A stretch of 30,522 nt of DNA from Butyricicoccus sp. GTDB lineage: Bacteria > Bacillota > Clostridia > Oscillospirales > Butyricicoccaceae. The notes beneath the pieces are model-generated. The model was given only the letters and a program-made list of their open reading frames with translations. It was not told where the DNA came from and did no database searches. The stretch covers positions 1 through 30,522 of the forward strand of contig JAHHRJ010000026.1 of NCBI GenBank assembly GCA_020025885.1. The letters are read 5' to 3'. Positions 7,823-16,501 of this stretch are shown one piece after another; the first letter of the stretch is position 1, and each line of letters opens with the position of its first letter. The position numbers were made by a program, and so were the translations under genes.

Positions 7823-8740
7823 TCAGTAGCCCTCCAATAGTCTGCGGAAAAATATCTTGCTCATCCCCTGACTGTAATCGTTGCGTATATGATCTAAAAA
7901 CACAGTGCCATCCCAAGACGGGGCACGGGCATTGCTCAGCTCTACGCATGATGCCGCTGCATAGCTGGGCAAAATCCGTGTATGCACAAAGCCGCCGATA
8001 CAGTCCTTGTTGACCGCGCGTAAGATCCCTTTTGCAAAACGAGCAGCTTCCGCTGTGCTTCCAACTCTGCCTGGATCAGAGGTCTTATACACACGGCTTG
8101 CGCCATTGTGTGCCGCATAGCTTCCGGTATAACTCCCGCTCGCGACCTCGCAGCTGCCATAGAGCAGACTGCGGTTATCCTTATACTTATAATCCCCATC
8201 CGTAGACACAGTCAGCACTTCACTTGGCTGCTGTGCTTCCATATATGCCTCAGAATACAGTACAAGCTGCTTGTCGTAGACCAGAAAAGAACAGCCTTCA
8301 AACATGGCACGGCGATGCAGAAAACGGAAGTCACTTTCAGTCTGCTGAATATAGGCGTATCGCTGGTCTTCCACTCCATAGCTGGCAAAGGATAAACCGT
8401 TTCGCACTGCGATCTCCTGCCCCAGCTGGATCAGTCCGACTTGCTGCCATGCTTTATTCTGGATCTCGAATCCAGTCGCAGGTGCAGACATTGCCCGCAG
8501 GTCATAGGTTCCATTCTGCGGCGTTGCCGCAGTCAGAAACATCGTTCCGGTCCCAATAGTGCCATAATCCACCTTGATCTCATCCCCGATTTCCGGTGCC
8601 CATGTATCCCACATCCCATGTACATCATTGACGCGCAGCATAAGGGTGTCAGCGTGTCCTCCCGCATACATATCATGCCAGCACCGGTTGATCGATACAT
8701 CCTCTGTGATATCTGCGCCTTTATATGTAATCTGGATCAC
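7823..8740 (-). CDS. D: Tail hub protein, late control D / XkdQ-like
   Basis: About 305 aa, forming the baseplate hub under the tail tube. Recognisable parts are the N-terminal beta domain (ITYKGADITEDVS, DTLMLRVND...WAPEIGDEIKVDYG), the Q-rich IQQTESDFRFLHRRAMFEGCSFLVYD segment typical of gpD/gp27-like hubs, and a C-terminal domain. I chose GTG 8740: GGAGG lies 8 bases upstream and the GTGA overlap with the X stop is a coupling pattern. The in-frame TTG at 8755 has no site. Confidence 0.85.
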   Translation of the reverse strand: MIQITYKGADITEDVSINRCWHDMYAGGHADTLMLRVNDVHGMWDTWAPEIGDEIKVDYGTIGTGTMFLTAATPQNGTYDLRAMSAPATGFEIQNKAWQQVGLIQLGQEIAVRNGLSFASYGVEDQRYAYIQQTESDFRFLHRRAMFEGCSFLVYDKQLVLYSEAYMEAQQPSEVLTVSTDGDYKYKDNRSLLYGSCEVASGSYTGSYAAHNGASRVYKTSDPGRVGSTAEAARFAKGILRAVNKDCIGGFVHTRILPSYAAASCVELSNARAPSWDGTVFLDHIRNDYSQGMSKIFFRRLLEGY

Positions 8741-8949
8741 GTCTTGCGCCTCCAAGGGGGCAAGGTCTCAGGCAATGTCAATCGCGCTGCTGGCGGAATG
8801 ATGAGCGCCACCCCTGCCTCAAATACCAATGTGCTGTAATATGCCGGATTTGCAGCCATAATTGCACTCGCCTGCTTTTCATCGTCATAGTACTCCAGTG
8901 CAATCAAATCAAATGTATCGCCCTCAACAGTGATATGTACATCATCCAT
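8737..8949 (-). CDS. X: Tail protein X, LysM-like
   Basis: About 70 aa with one LysM-type fold: VHITVEGDTFDLIALEYYDDEKQASAIMAANP, then a hydrophobic VALIIPP end. P2 X and its relatives occupy this slot between tape measure and hub D. The start is either ATG 8949 (11 bases after AGGAG) or TTG 8955 (5 bases after). It overlaps the tape measure stop by 8 bases. Confidence 0.85.
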   Translation of the reverse strand: MDDVHITVEGDTFDLIALEYYDDEKQASAIMAANPAYYSTLVFEAGVALIIPPAARLTLPETLPPWRRKT

Positions 8950-11059
8950 AAACAAGTTCGCTCCTTTCTGTCCACCATTCTTCCAGCAGATCCATAAACG
9001 CAGGATACTCTGCTTCGATTGCCTGCATAATGGATTGCTTATCCGTCATGCCCGTCACGGTGATATTGGGTGCGAATGTCACGCCGCCAAGATCAATGGA
9101 TTGATTCTGCTGACCACCGGAAAGAGAAATGCCTGATGTATCAGAAAGCATCCGTCCGGCTCTTGCCAGAGGGGATTCGCTATTATCCGATCGTGCACTA
9201 TGCATGAAAGAAAGGGCGCGCTTGCCTACACCAAGCAGCTGCCCTGCTCTCTCCCAGTAGGATAGGTTCTGTTGACGGTATCGCGGATCAAAGCTGATGA
9301 CCGCTTCCATTCCTGCCTCACCGGCAATGGAAAGTCCATTGGTAAAGCCGCCCTTTGCATAGGCTTTCACACTTTTGTCTTTTCCGCCGCCAAACAAGCC
9401 GCCGATGGCATCTTTCGCGCCGCCATACAGCTTGCCGATCACAGGGATGCTTTCGATTTTTGCCGATAAACTTGCGAGCTTATCCCCAATCCAACCAAAA
9501 AATCCTGCAACTGCCGCTTTTGCCGCATCAAAAGCACCTGCAATAGAATCCCGAATCCCACCAAATATTGATGTGATATTGTTCCAAAGCTCTGCCGCTT
9601 TGATTTTTACGGTATCCCAGTTTTGCCAAAGTGCTACACCTCCAGCAATCAATACACCAATGGCAGCTGCAACAAGAAAAATAGGGCTAGTCAGTACAGC
9701 CATTGCTCCATTGAGCGCCCAAGTTGCCGCCGTCGCCGCTGTAATCGTTCCATTAGAAATTCCTAACGCAACTGTTTTAACACCTTCTGCTGCTGCCATT
9801 AACAATGTTTGGTTTCCAACCTGAATGGTAGCAATTTTATATGCAGCAAATGCACCTGTTAAGCCAGCAACAATTGGCGTCAATACGCTTGCACGATCAG
9901 ATATCCACTCGATTGCAATACTTACATTATCCATTGCCTGTACCGCCATATCAAATGCATCAGATATCTTAGCTGACAATATATCAAAATCTCCATTAGA
10001 AGTCAGCTCCAAAACTTTATCTAAAATTTTTGTGATGCCTCGCTGCACACTCGTTGTGACGGGTTCCATTCGTTCGCCCAGTTCTGCCAAACGATCCGTA
10101 TAGTCAGATTGGGCATTGCGTGCTTCGATAATACTTGCATTATTCTCACGGTACTTTTGCGCAGCTTCTTCATATAACGAGTTCAGCACTTCTGTGATGA
10201 GGGCGGAGCGCTCCTGTTCGGTGGACAGTGATTCCAGCTTTTCATTCATGGCATCCTCACTGACACCAGCCCAGTTGAGGGCATCCGCCAAAACGCCTGT
10301 GACCTTGGATACCTTTGCCGTCTCATTTGAGGCTTCCGTCAAGCCCTCAACCGGCAGGCTATCTCCAAATGTACCCCATACACCAATTGCGATATTCGTC
10401 CATTTGGTTAGATCTGCTTCCGTATCAACAAATTTTGCAAGATGGTTTACAGCTTCTACGCTACGATCTTCTTCGCCCAACGCACTGTAAAATTGCTTAT
10501 ATGTTGCAGTAGCAAGTTCGGTGGACTTTCCAGCACTCTCCCATGCAGTCTCCAGCTTTCCCATGTCTTCACGGTATTCTCTGGTGCTTTCCGACAAACC
10601 ATACAGACTGGATATTGCATCCTGACATTTTGCAATCAGTGCGCTGATGCCATTCCCGATCAGGCTTGCAATCGCACCTTTCATAACAGTGAAGCCATCA
10701 GATGCATCGTCTGTACTCTGAGAAAGTTCCTGCGTGGCATTCTGTGCATAGCGCATTCTCTGCTCATTTTGGCTTAAGTCCGATGACAATTCCCGAATGT
10801 TATTTGCAAGCTCCTGCGCCCGCTGAGAACCTTGTTCATTTCTAAGAATATATGATGCATACTGTCGCTGTGCAGCTTGTAGCGTAGCACGTTGTAAATC
10901 CATTCTGGAAGATAACTCATCCACTGCATCTGCTGCATGCCGTGCACCTTGACTCATATTGGATAAGCGATCAACCGCCTGACTCACTGCATTGCGCAGA
11001 CTTGCGTCAAGCTGACCACCAATGCGAATCAGTGCTTCAAGTTCTCTGACTCTCCCCAC
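8942..11059 (-). CDS. Tail tape measure protein
   Basis: At 705 aa the longest protein of the tail module, setting tube length. The N-terminal ~115 residues are helical and coiled-coil-like; a long Ala-rich hydrophobic region at about 385-480 (IVAGLTGAFAAYKIA, SPIFLVAAAIGVLIAGGVALW) is typical of tape measures, followed by Gly-rich and DNA-ejection-type helices. GTG start with a GAGGTG site 7 bases upstream. It follows the frameshifted chaperone, as in P2 and lambda. Short for a tape measure, implying a fairly short tail. Confidence 0.93.
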   Translation of the reverse strand: MGRVRELEALIRIGGQLDASLRNAVSQAVDRLSNMSQGARHAADAVDELSSRMDLQRATLQAAQRQYASYILRNEQGSQRAQELANNIRELSSDLSQNEQRMRYAQNATQELSQSTDDASDGFTVMKGAIASLIGNGISALIAKCQDAISSLYGLSESTREYREDMGKLETAWESAGKSTELATATYKQFYSALGEEDRSVEAVNHLAKFVDTEADLTKWTNIAIGVWGTFGDSLPVEGLTEASNETAKVSKVTGVLADALNWAGVSEDAMNEKLESLSTEQERSALITEVLNSLYEEAAQKYRENNASIIEARNAQSDYTDRLAELGERMEPVTTSVQRGITKILDKVLELTSNGDFDILSAKISDAFDMAVQAMDNVSIAIEWISDRASVLTPIVAGLTGAFAAYKIATIQVGNQTLLMAAAEGVKTVALGISNGTITAATAATWALNGAMAVLTSPIFLVAAAIGVLIAGGVALWQNWDTVKIKAAELWNNITSIFGGIRDSIAGAFDAAKAAVAGFFGWIGDKLASLSAKIESIPVIGKLYGGAKDAIGGLFGGGKDKSVKAYAKGGFTNGLSIAGEAGMEAVISFDPRYRQQNLSYWERAGQLLGVGKRALSFMHSARSDNSESPLARAGRMLSDTSGISLSGGQQNQSIDLGGVTFAPNITVTGMTDKQSIMQAIEAEYPAFMDLLEEWWTERSELVYG

Positions 11060-11070
11060 ACATAATCACC

Positions 11071-11241
11071 TCACTTCCTGTGCAGTTTGGCTTTTTTCAT
11101 CTTCTTTTCTCGCTCGTGGGCTTCTTCAATCGCTTCTGCATACTCAGCAATGAAGTCGATCACACGCCATGCTCCAAGGGCTGTGACACTGGTGTGATAG
11201 GCTCGGCTGTAATCTCGGAGGGCGCGGCGGACGGCTTTTGC
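11071..11241 (-). CDS. -1 frameshift extension of the tail assembly chaperone (E'-like)
   Basis: In the -1 frame relative to the chaperone, an open stretch continues past the chaperone stop and reads ...RALRDYSRAY... ALGAWRVIDFIAEYAEAIEEAHEREK, ending at a TGA at 11071-11073 just before the tape measure. It has no ribosome site of its own and looks like real protein. A possible slip site is GCAAAAG (rc of 11235-11241), where the A-site Lys codon can re-pair on AAA. P2 E/E' and lambda G/GT make tape-measure chaperones this way. The exact slip point is inference. Confidence 0.65.
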   Translation of the reverse strand, partial: AKAVRRALRDYSRAYHTSVTALGAWRVIDFIAEYAEAIEEAHEREKKMKKAKLHRK

Positions 11242-11564
11242 GGAGAGCCTTCCGACCGCAAAATAAAATCCCGTCCAATCCCCATAAACTCCAGCAGATC
11301 CGCACCACTGACACGCTCCATGTCTGAAAAGTCGATCTGCGGATTTTTTGCGATCACGGCGGCAAAGCCGAGATAGGGATGAAAGCCAAAATCAAATTCA
11401 ACCGTCGGAACGATAGCAATGTTTTTTATACCTGCCGCCGCACGGCTGCGTGCTTCCGCCTCGCAGAACAAGGCTGCAGTGATTTCATCGGTATCATAGG
11501 TCAGTTCTTTCACCTCTGCCCCATTCACCATGATTGGCTTTTTCAGCTTCATAATGCCTTTCAT
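11160..11564 (-). CDS. E: Tail assembly chaperone (gpE-like)
   Basis: About 134 aa, with the family pattern LKKPIMVNGAEVKELTYDTDEITAALFCEAEARS and a middle section ending in VSGADLLEFMGIGRDFIL. It lies between tail tube and tape measure, the chaperone position. I chose ATG 11564 because AAAGGAG is 9 bases upstream; the open frame extends to a TTG at 11588 that overlaps the tube gene. The last ~35 codons are Pro/Ser-rich and are probably bypassed when ribosomes shift into the -1 frame. Confidence 0.85.
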   Translation of the reverse strand: MKGIMKLKKPIMVNGAEVKELTYDTDEITAALFCEAEARSRAAAGIKNIAIVPTVEFDFGFHPYLGFAAVIAKNPQIDFSDMERVSGADLLEFMGIGRDFILRSEGSPQKPSAAPSEITAEPITPVSQPLEHGV

Positions 11565-11584
11565 TTTGATTTTCTCCTTTCGTT

Positions 11585-12097
11585 TCAAAGCATAGAGGAC
11601 AGATCTTGCGCATAGTCCTTCCCCATGATGCGCACGATACCAGCCAAACGGTCGATCAGGAACAGCTCTTCCCCATCCACATACAGCGCATAGCGTGTCA
11701 CCATTATGGTCACTTCGTTCTCAGAGGGCGATGCAACCTCTACGCCAATGCCCGGAATCTTTGTGGGTGTTCCACGCAAAAACGCTTTGCATCCCACATT
11801 TTTTGTAAATCCGTCTGCATCCGTTACCGTTTGCGCCCATCGCACCTCCAGTGATTTGATATTGGCTTTCAGTAGCCGTCCCAATCCCAAATCCTGACCG
11901 ATTTTTGTCACAGACGCTTCCATATTTTCCAAAAGCTGCCAAATCGGCAGCGACATTGTACCCATCGCGGAAACATCTGCTGTCTGCGGCACAACTTCCG
12001 GCAGCGTGATCGCCACGTCACGCGCTACCAATGTATTTTCATCGTAAACGGTATCTCCGACGACTGGGCCGCAAATCGGCACAAAGATCCCTGCCAT
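11585..12097 (-). CDS. Major tail tube protein (FII-like)
   Basis: A 170-aa protein that polymerises into the inner tail tube. Features are the N-terminal IFVPICGPVVGDTVYDENTLVARDVAITLPEV, a central SLPIWQLLENMEASVTKIG and a C-terminal MVTRYALYVDGEELFLIDRLAGIVRIMGKDYAQD, matching P2 FII-type tubes in length and pattern. Start and sheath stop share a base (TAATG); an AGGCGAG site precedes it. Sheath and tube are next to each other, as in P2 and Mu. Confidence 0.92.
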   Translation of the reverse strand: MAGIFVPICGPVVGDTVYDENTLVARDVAITLPEVVPQTADVSAMGTMSLPIWQLLENMEASVTKIGQDLGLGRLLKANIKSLEVRWAQTVTDADGFTKNVGCKAFLRGTPTKIPGIGVEVASPSENEVTIMVTRYALYVDGEELFLIDRLAGIVRIMGKDYAQDLSSML

Positions 12098-13620
12098 TAT
12101 TCACTCGCCTCCCCGAAATACGTATCGAATCCTGCGCTGGAATACGCAACCTTGAGTGTACCGGATTTGAACGGCGGTGTCGGTGTGCCCTCAAACCGCC
12201 AAACAAAGTTGCCTTCTGCCAGATCTGCAGTGCTGTTATCTGTCTCTCGGAAATCAACAACCGGTTTGCCGATAAACGCGCCCTGCGCCACCAGCGCATC
12301 TGCCTTTTCCTGCTCGCGGTTTCGGATGGTATCTGCCATTGCACGTGTCATCGGACGGTCGATCGTGAGCGCGTGTTCCGCTTGAAAACGGTTGGTCACA
12401 TACATCATCATACGAATGGTATTGTCAAAGATCGTGCGCAGATCGATGACTTGTCCATGACGGTATGCCGCCGTATGCGGCCCCCACAGCACCCACTGAC
12501 CGCCCCAATATACGCCGGTCGTGATACCAACTGCATTGAGCTCATTGCCGCGCTGCTGGTCAAATCCGCGGTTGCGGCTACCCTCTCCAAAATACTGGCG
12601 TGCAATCGGAACGGCCTTGTTGGAAGGCGATTCCATTGGTACATCGTGGTGCGCAGCATCCACCACCATACTTTTCCATGCGGCGATGGCAGACAGATGA
12701 TAGACCCGTCCGGCTGTATCCTGTACCTGCGGCCAGAACACCTTGGAGCGTTCATTGATATATCCATGCTCCCGCTGCCATTCCTGTGCCGCTTCGATGG
12801 TATCTACGACCTGCGCACGCCCAAGCCTTGTGCGGTCGATCTGCGCTGTGCCAATTTGTGCGATCTGGTCCTGGATTGGCAGATCGACATATACGAACGC
12901 ATCCCAGTGCCCGTTGATTTTCTGACCAGCTGTGAGCATTGCTTCGTACACGGCTGGTTTGTCACTCCAGCCCGGCGCAGCAATGAGCGATGGAATACGC
13001 CCGATTTCAGGATATACCAACGCTACACAGCCAAGACCGGAATACCCACCATTTGCAGTGACACCTCCAATGATGTCATCCTCGGTGATTTTGCTGACAT
13101 CCACCTCATAGTATGTTGCTGTGATTGGACCGGACAGCTTTTCCTCTCCAATACTGTTCAGCAGCACTGCACCTTTGGTGAAATCGTAGTCAACCGAGAA
13201 ATCAACACCCTCTACCTTTTCTGCCAGAACCAGTGTATCCAGAATCAGGGTATCGCTCGTGATAGAAGCGCGGCCATTGATAAAGTGCAGCTGCACTGTG
13301 GTCGGGCGCTGGCTTCGATGCACATCTGGATCAAGTGCATTGATGACAATGATCGGGCCGATATTGCCGGACGGATTGTCAAAATGCAGCTTGATCAGCT
13401 CACACAGTGTAAATTTGTTCCATGCATCTGTGTAACCCACCAAACGCTTTGCGGCATCATAGCTGCGCAGCAGGATCGGGGCATTAACAGCGTCTGCATA
13501 TCCACGAATCAAATTGACGGGTGCAGTGCCCACATAAACAAAGACAGACTGCGTTTCTGATACCACGCCGCCGATCGATTCGGAAAACTCACCGTATGTA
13601 CCATGTTTGTAATCAGCCAC
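12097..13620 (-). CDS. Contractile tail sheath protein
   Basis: A 507-aa sheath subunit, which identifies the virus as a myovirus. Typical elements are TQSVFVYVGTAPVNLIRGYADAVNAPILLRSYDAAKRLVG at the N-terminus, central GYSGLGCVALVYPEIGRIPSLIAAPGWSD, and the conserved C-terminal RTIFDNTIRMMMYVTNRFQAEHALTIDRPMTRAMADTIRNREQ. GTG start with an AAGGAGG site. A 509-codon open frame on the opposite strand over this gene is a composition effect. Confidence 0.95.
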   Translation of the reverse strand: MADYKHGTYGEFSESIGGVVSETQSVFVYVGTAPVNLIRGYADAVNAPILLRSYDAAKRLVGYTDAWNKFTLCELIKLHFDNPSGNIGPIIVINALDPDVHRSQRPTTVQLHFINGRASITSDTLILDTLVLAEKVEGVDFSVDYDFTKGAVLLNSIGEEKLSGPITATYYEVDVSKITEDDIIGGVTANGGYSGLGCVALVYPEIGRIPSLIAAPGWSDKPAVYEAMLTAGQKINGHWDAFVYVDLPIQDQIAQIGTAQIDRTRLGRAQVVDTIEAAQEWQREHGYINERSKVFWPQVQDTAGRVYHLSAIAAWKSMVVDAAHHDVPMESPSNKAVPIARQYFGEGSRNRGFDQQRGNELNAVGITTGVYWGGQWVLWGPHTAAYRHGQVIDLRTIFDNTIRMMMYVTNRFQAEHALTIDRPMTRAMADTIRNREQEKADALVAQGAFIGKPVVDFRETDNSTADLAEGNFVWRFEGTPTPPFKSGTLKVAYSSAGFDTYFGEASE

Positions 13621-13632
13621 TTGTTTCCCTCC

Positions 13633-14256
13633 TTATAAGAATTTTTGATAATCCTCTATGTTTCGTACAAGAGGATACTTGATCTTGAAAGACAGCCACG
13701 CAAACCATAACGGATAAAAGTCGGGGATCGCCTCCTGCTCGGTCAACGGGCCAAATTTGATCGGTGCGTTGGGTTCGATCTGATACCCCTCAATGATCGG
13801 TGTGCTCTCCACGACACGCAATGCCACATCAACAAAGTTCCAAATATCGCGCCATCCCGCTCCATTGCGCGTGAAATATTGTCTGGCCTCCTCGGTATCC
13901 CACCGCTCCCATGTTCCCGGTTTATCTTTGGATGGATGGAAAATATCCGCGCCATGCAAGCCGGGGTCCCATGCGGAAAAACACATCTGAAGCTCTGCGA
14001 TTCCATCATTGCTTGCCAGATGATCTTCTCCTGCAAGTATCCGGACACACAAGGACGGGATCGGGGCGTGTACGTTGGGCGGCAGCTTTTCCGACGTAGG
14101 TGTATAGACCGCAAATGCAGCCGGAGTGACAAGCGTGTAGTGATACCCAGCGTCATTTGCCTCCAAATTTTCCGCGGGCAATTTGAGCTTGACCTTTTGG
14201 CAGATATGCTTGTCCGCCCATGCGGTTATTGTATCAATGAGATGTACAATAGACAT
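13633..14256 (-). CDS. Probable tail completion/terminator protein
   Basis: A 207-aa protein between the connector genes and the sheath, where tail terminator or completion proteins lie. Visible: helical start (SIVHLIDTITAWADKHI), a beta-rich centre (IPSLCVRILAGEDHL, LQMCFSAWDPGLHGADIF) and an end with FKIKYPLVRNIEDY. I recognise the type from clostridial myophages but cannot tie it to a named family, so the call rests mainly on position. ATG with a GGGGG-rich site. Confidence 0.6.
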   Translation of the reverse strand: MSIVHLIDTITAWADKHICQKVKLKLPAENLEANDAGYHYTLVTPAAFAVYTPTSEKLPPNVHAPIPSLCVRILAGEDHLASNDGIAELQMCFSAWDPGLHGADIFHPSKDKPGTWERWDTEEARQYFTRNGAGWRDIWNFVDVALRVVESTPIIEGYQIEPNAPIKFGPLTEQEAIPDFYPLWFAWLSFKIKYPLVRNIEDYQKFL

Positions 14257-14267
14257 CGGAATACCCC

Positions 14268-14585
14268 CTATCCAATGATATTTTCACGCAGCACAATGGT
14301 TGCCATACCCATATCCACCTTCCAGTCATCAATGAGGCATTCCCGACCATTCACATTGAGGCTCTGTCCGGGGGAACGGCACGGCGGCAGGTCTTGTGTT
14401 CGCGCATAAAACAGTGTGCTGCTCTCTGCAACAGCCAAGTCTTGCCCATTCTGCCGCACCTTCAGTTCTTCTGCATCGAACACGATTGGAATCTCCTGTC
14501 CCTCAATGTGATACAATTCCCCAAAGGTTGAAATATCCAGAAATACCTTGCAGCAGTCTGCTGCTGCCATTTCCTGAAAATGCAT
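14268..14585 (-). CDS. Probable head-tail joining protein (FII-position)
   Basis: A 105-aa protein. Mostly beta-strand pattern (IPIVFDAEELKVRQNGQDLAVAESSTLFYAR, LNVNGRECLIDDWKVDMGMATIVLREN), which fits the small barrel-like lambda FII type of joining proteins. It sits two genes after the capsid gene. I chose ATG 14585, whose A is shared with the stop of the previous gene (TGATG), with GAGGCGG 7 bases upstream. Assignment is by position and fold pattern. Confidence 0.6.
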   Translation of the reverse strand: MHFQEMAAADCCKVFLDISTFGELYHIEGQEIPIVFDAEELKVRQNGQDLAVAESSTLFYARTQDLPPCRSPGQSLNVNGRECLIDDWKVDMGMATIVLRENIIG

Positions 14586-14980
14586 CACCAGACCGCCTCG
14601 GCAGCGTCAAATGTTGGAGCGTCTTCTTCGCCGTCCTCTGTATCATCCTGCTCCATGTGTTCTGCAAGGAAATGATTCATCGCCGCAACCATATCCGCCT
14701 TACTTGTGCCAAACTTAAAGGTCAAGCCCATTTGCTTGGCGATGGCACGCAATTCATCCGGCTTCATATCAACACTGTATTCAGGGATTGCTGTGACATC
14801 AGACGGCAGTTCCGGTAATTCTTTCTGTGCAGTATCCGATGATACATATACGGCAACGCCCTGTTCAACCAAGCGCTTTTCCTGTTCAGGCTCCAGCGAG
14901 AACGGTTCTGAATCCACGCCCTTTGCGAGCACTGTTCCATTGACATAGTGCCCATAAACACCACGAATGATCTGAATCAT
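14585..14980 (-). CDS. Head protein with SAP/HeH-like motif (FI-position)
   Basis: A 131-aa protein. Residues ~1-50 are a small beta domain (RGVYGHYVNGTVLAKGVDSEPFSLEPEQEKRLVEQGVAVYV) common to phage structural proteins; residues ~75-105 (MKPDELRAIAKQMGLTFKFGTSKADMVAAMNHFL) form a SAP/HeH-type helix-extended-loop-helix that often binds DNA. The end is strongly acidic. In the lambda order this is the FI place (packaging/capsid completion). Function inferred. Confidence 0.65.
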   Translation of the reverse strand: MIQIIRGVYGHYVNGTVLAKGVDSEPFSLEPEQEKRLVEQGVAVYVSSDTAQKELPELPSDVTAIPEYSVDMKPDELRAIAKQMGLTFKFGTSKADMVAAMNHFLAEHMEQDDTEDGEEDAPTFDAAEAVW

Positions 14981-14994
14981 ACCATATATCTCCT

Positions 14995-15351
14995 TTAAGA
15001 CTGCGCCAAAATACCTGCTGTGCGCAATTTTGCCAGCAAGCCATTAAAATCCGCCTGCGATGGAGCGGCTTCGATATCCGCAATCGCGGCTGCCTGCTTG
15101 ACTGCGCCCAGCTTTTCTTTGGTTGCGGCAGTCATTTCTCCCGGATCTCCCTTGTCACCTTTTTCACCTTTCGCGCCAGCTTGTCCTGGGTCGCCCTTCG
15201 CTCCTACTGCACCTGTAGGACCGGCAGGGCCTTGTGGTCCCTGCGGACCAGCCGGACCTGCCTGTTGCTGGGCAACACCTTGTTCCAAATGGTTCATCTT
15301 TTCCGCAGTGATGGTGTCCCCATCATGCCATTGTGTTGGTTGATATGCCAT
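14995..15351 (-). CDS. Collagen-like head fibre protein
   Basis: About 118 aa directly after the capsid gene. It starts MAYQPTQWHDGDTITAEKMNHLEQGV, followed by ~13 Gly-X-Y triplets (PAGPQGPQGPAGP, then GAKGEKGDKGDP types) that should form a triple helix, and ends with QADFNGLLAKLRTAGIL, a pattern I associate with phage head fibre proteins. It probably makes trimeric fibres on the capsid. I chose ATG 15351, preceded by AAAGTGAG; the open frame reaches a TTG at 15405 with no site. Confidence 0.75.
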   Translation of the reverse strand: MAYQPTQWHDGDTITAEKMNHLEQGVAQQQAGPAGPQGPQGPAGPTGAVGAKGDPGQAGAKGEKGDKGDPGEMTAATKEKLGAVKQAAAIADIEAAPSQADFNGLLAKLRTAGILAQS

Positions 15352-15394
15352 TTTATTACACTCACTTTCTGAAAAGTCTTGCTGTTCCAATCTT

Positions 15395-15427
15395 CCCTCT
15401 GCCAATTACAGCATCCTTCGCAGAGGG
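15395..15427 (-). promoter_or_regulatory. Hairpin after the major capsid gene
   Basis: CCCTCTGC and GCAGAGGG (8 perfect pairs) enclose a 17-base loop, 2 bases after the capsid stop codon. There is no T-run on the minus strand, so it is not a standard terminator. It may protect the 3' end of the abundant capsid message or lower read-through into the head fibre gene. Confidence 0.4.
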
Positions 15428-15429
15428 TG

Positions 15430-16497
15430 TTATTCCCCCAAAACGGTTGCCGAGATAAACGGATTCTTGGTGCGCGGAATAAACAATGGACGGCTGGATA
15501 CGGTCAGCTCACGCGCGTTTTTATCTGCCCAGTGTCGCGGCACACGCCGTCCCATATAGGTATGCCAAAGATTATCAGACTGCTCGATCTGGCTGACCGC
15601 GCCATACAAGCCGCGTCCGGCACTTGGAGCCGTGACACAGATCTGCTTTTCCGGTACAAAGGACTTGATCTTTCCGTCTTCTTCGTCCACATAGGTACCG
15701 TCATAGGTCAGCAGTTCGATCATGCGTCCACGCACATTCAGCCGTCCCAACCGCGCGGCACCCTGCGGCAGTTCTACCGGCTCGATTGCACCGATACGGT
15801 AATTGTTGAGGTCCAACAGTTCCTTCAGCTTGGGGTCTTGGAGCAGAGCTTCTGCCGCATCCGCACCCAGCAGCACCTCGCTTGCATGGTTCCCTGCGGT
15901 CGTCAGCATGCGGATCATGTGATAAAGATCTGCCATCTTGTCCGAAGTGCTCTCATTCCACTTTACACCTGGTACATAGACTGCTGGATTGGAGCTTTCT
16001 GTGTAAAACTTCATCTTATACTCCACATATTCATCCGTACCATACTTATCCGCATACTGACGCAAGATGTACCCGTTTTCAAACATACACTTTGCTGCAA
16101 TATATTCTTCACGGTTGGTATGCATTTCATCAAAGTCCTTCAGATCCTTCAGCAGGATATCTGCCTGCCGCTCTGCTGCCGTGCGATCAGAAAACAGATT
16201 TTCTCCAAATCCTTTTTTATTCAGATCATCAATGGTCAGCGGACGGCTCGGCGCAATCAACGGCGGAGATAATTTATCGGTTGTGTATCCCTCGCGCTCA
16301 ACGGAGATACTGCCCTTGCGCGGCAATACAACCGGTGCAAGCTTGTTGCCGGTCAGATCCTTATACTCCACCAGCACCTCTTCCGTCGGAAACAGATCTT
16401 CATCGGCTGTCGGGAAATAACGGTCACGCAGGAAAGATGTGACCGGCTTCATCTGCTGGATCGCTGCCAACATGGTTTTTGTTGTATAGAGATTCAT
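15430..16497 (-). CDS. E: Major capsid protein E
   Basis: A 355-aa shell protein of the lambda gpE family. Characteristic parts: MNLYTTKTMLAAIQQMKP and FLRDRYFP at the start, LAPVVLPRKGSISVEREGY (a lambda-type P-domain strand) and the C-terminal APVSAGR-like, YMGRRVPRHWADKNARELTVSSRPLFIPR. Follows the decoration protein as in lambda. AAGGAGG lies 12 bases before the ATG, somewhat far. Confidence 0.95.
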   Translation of the reverse strand: MNLYTTKTMLAAIQQMKPVTSFLRDRYFPTADEDLFPTEEVLVEYKDLTGNKLAPVVLPRKGSISVEREGYTTDKLSPPLIAPSRPLTIDDLNKKGFGENLFSDRTAAERQADILLKDLKDFDEMHTNREEYIAAKCMFENGYILRQYADKYGTDEYVEYKMKFYTESSNPAVYVPGVKWNESTSDKMADLYHMIRMLTTAGNHASEVLLGADAAEALLQDPKLKELLDLNNYRIGAIEPVELPQGAARLGRLNVRGRMIELLTYDGTYVDEEDGKIKSFVPEKQICVTAPSAGRGLYGAVSQIEQSDNLWHTYMGRRVPRHWADKNARELTVSSRPLFIPRTKNPFISATVLGE

Positions 16498-16501
16498 GGA
16501 T

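Noticed and set aside
12031..13560. 509-codon open frame on the plus strand
   Set aside because: It lies fully over the tail sheath gene, has Cys/His/Arg-rich sequence without any recognisable fold, and no ribosome site. It is a codon-bias shadow.
15379..16272. 297-codon open frame on the plus strand
   Set aside because: Antisense to the major capsid gene, which is unmistakable; no supporting features.
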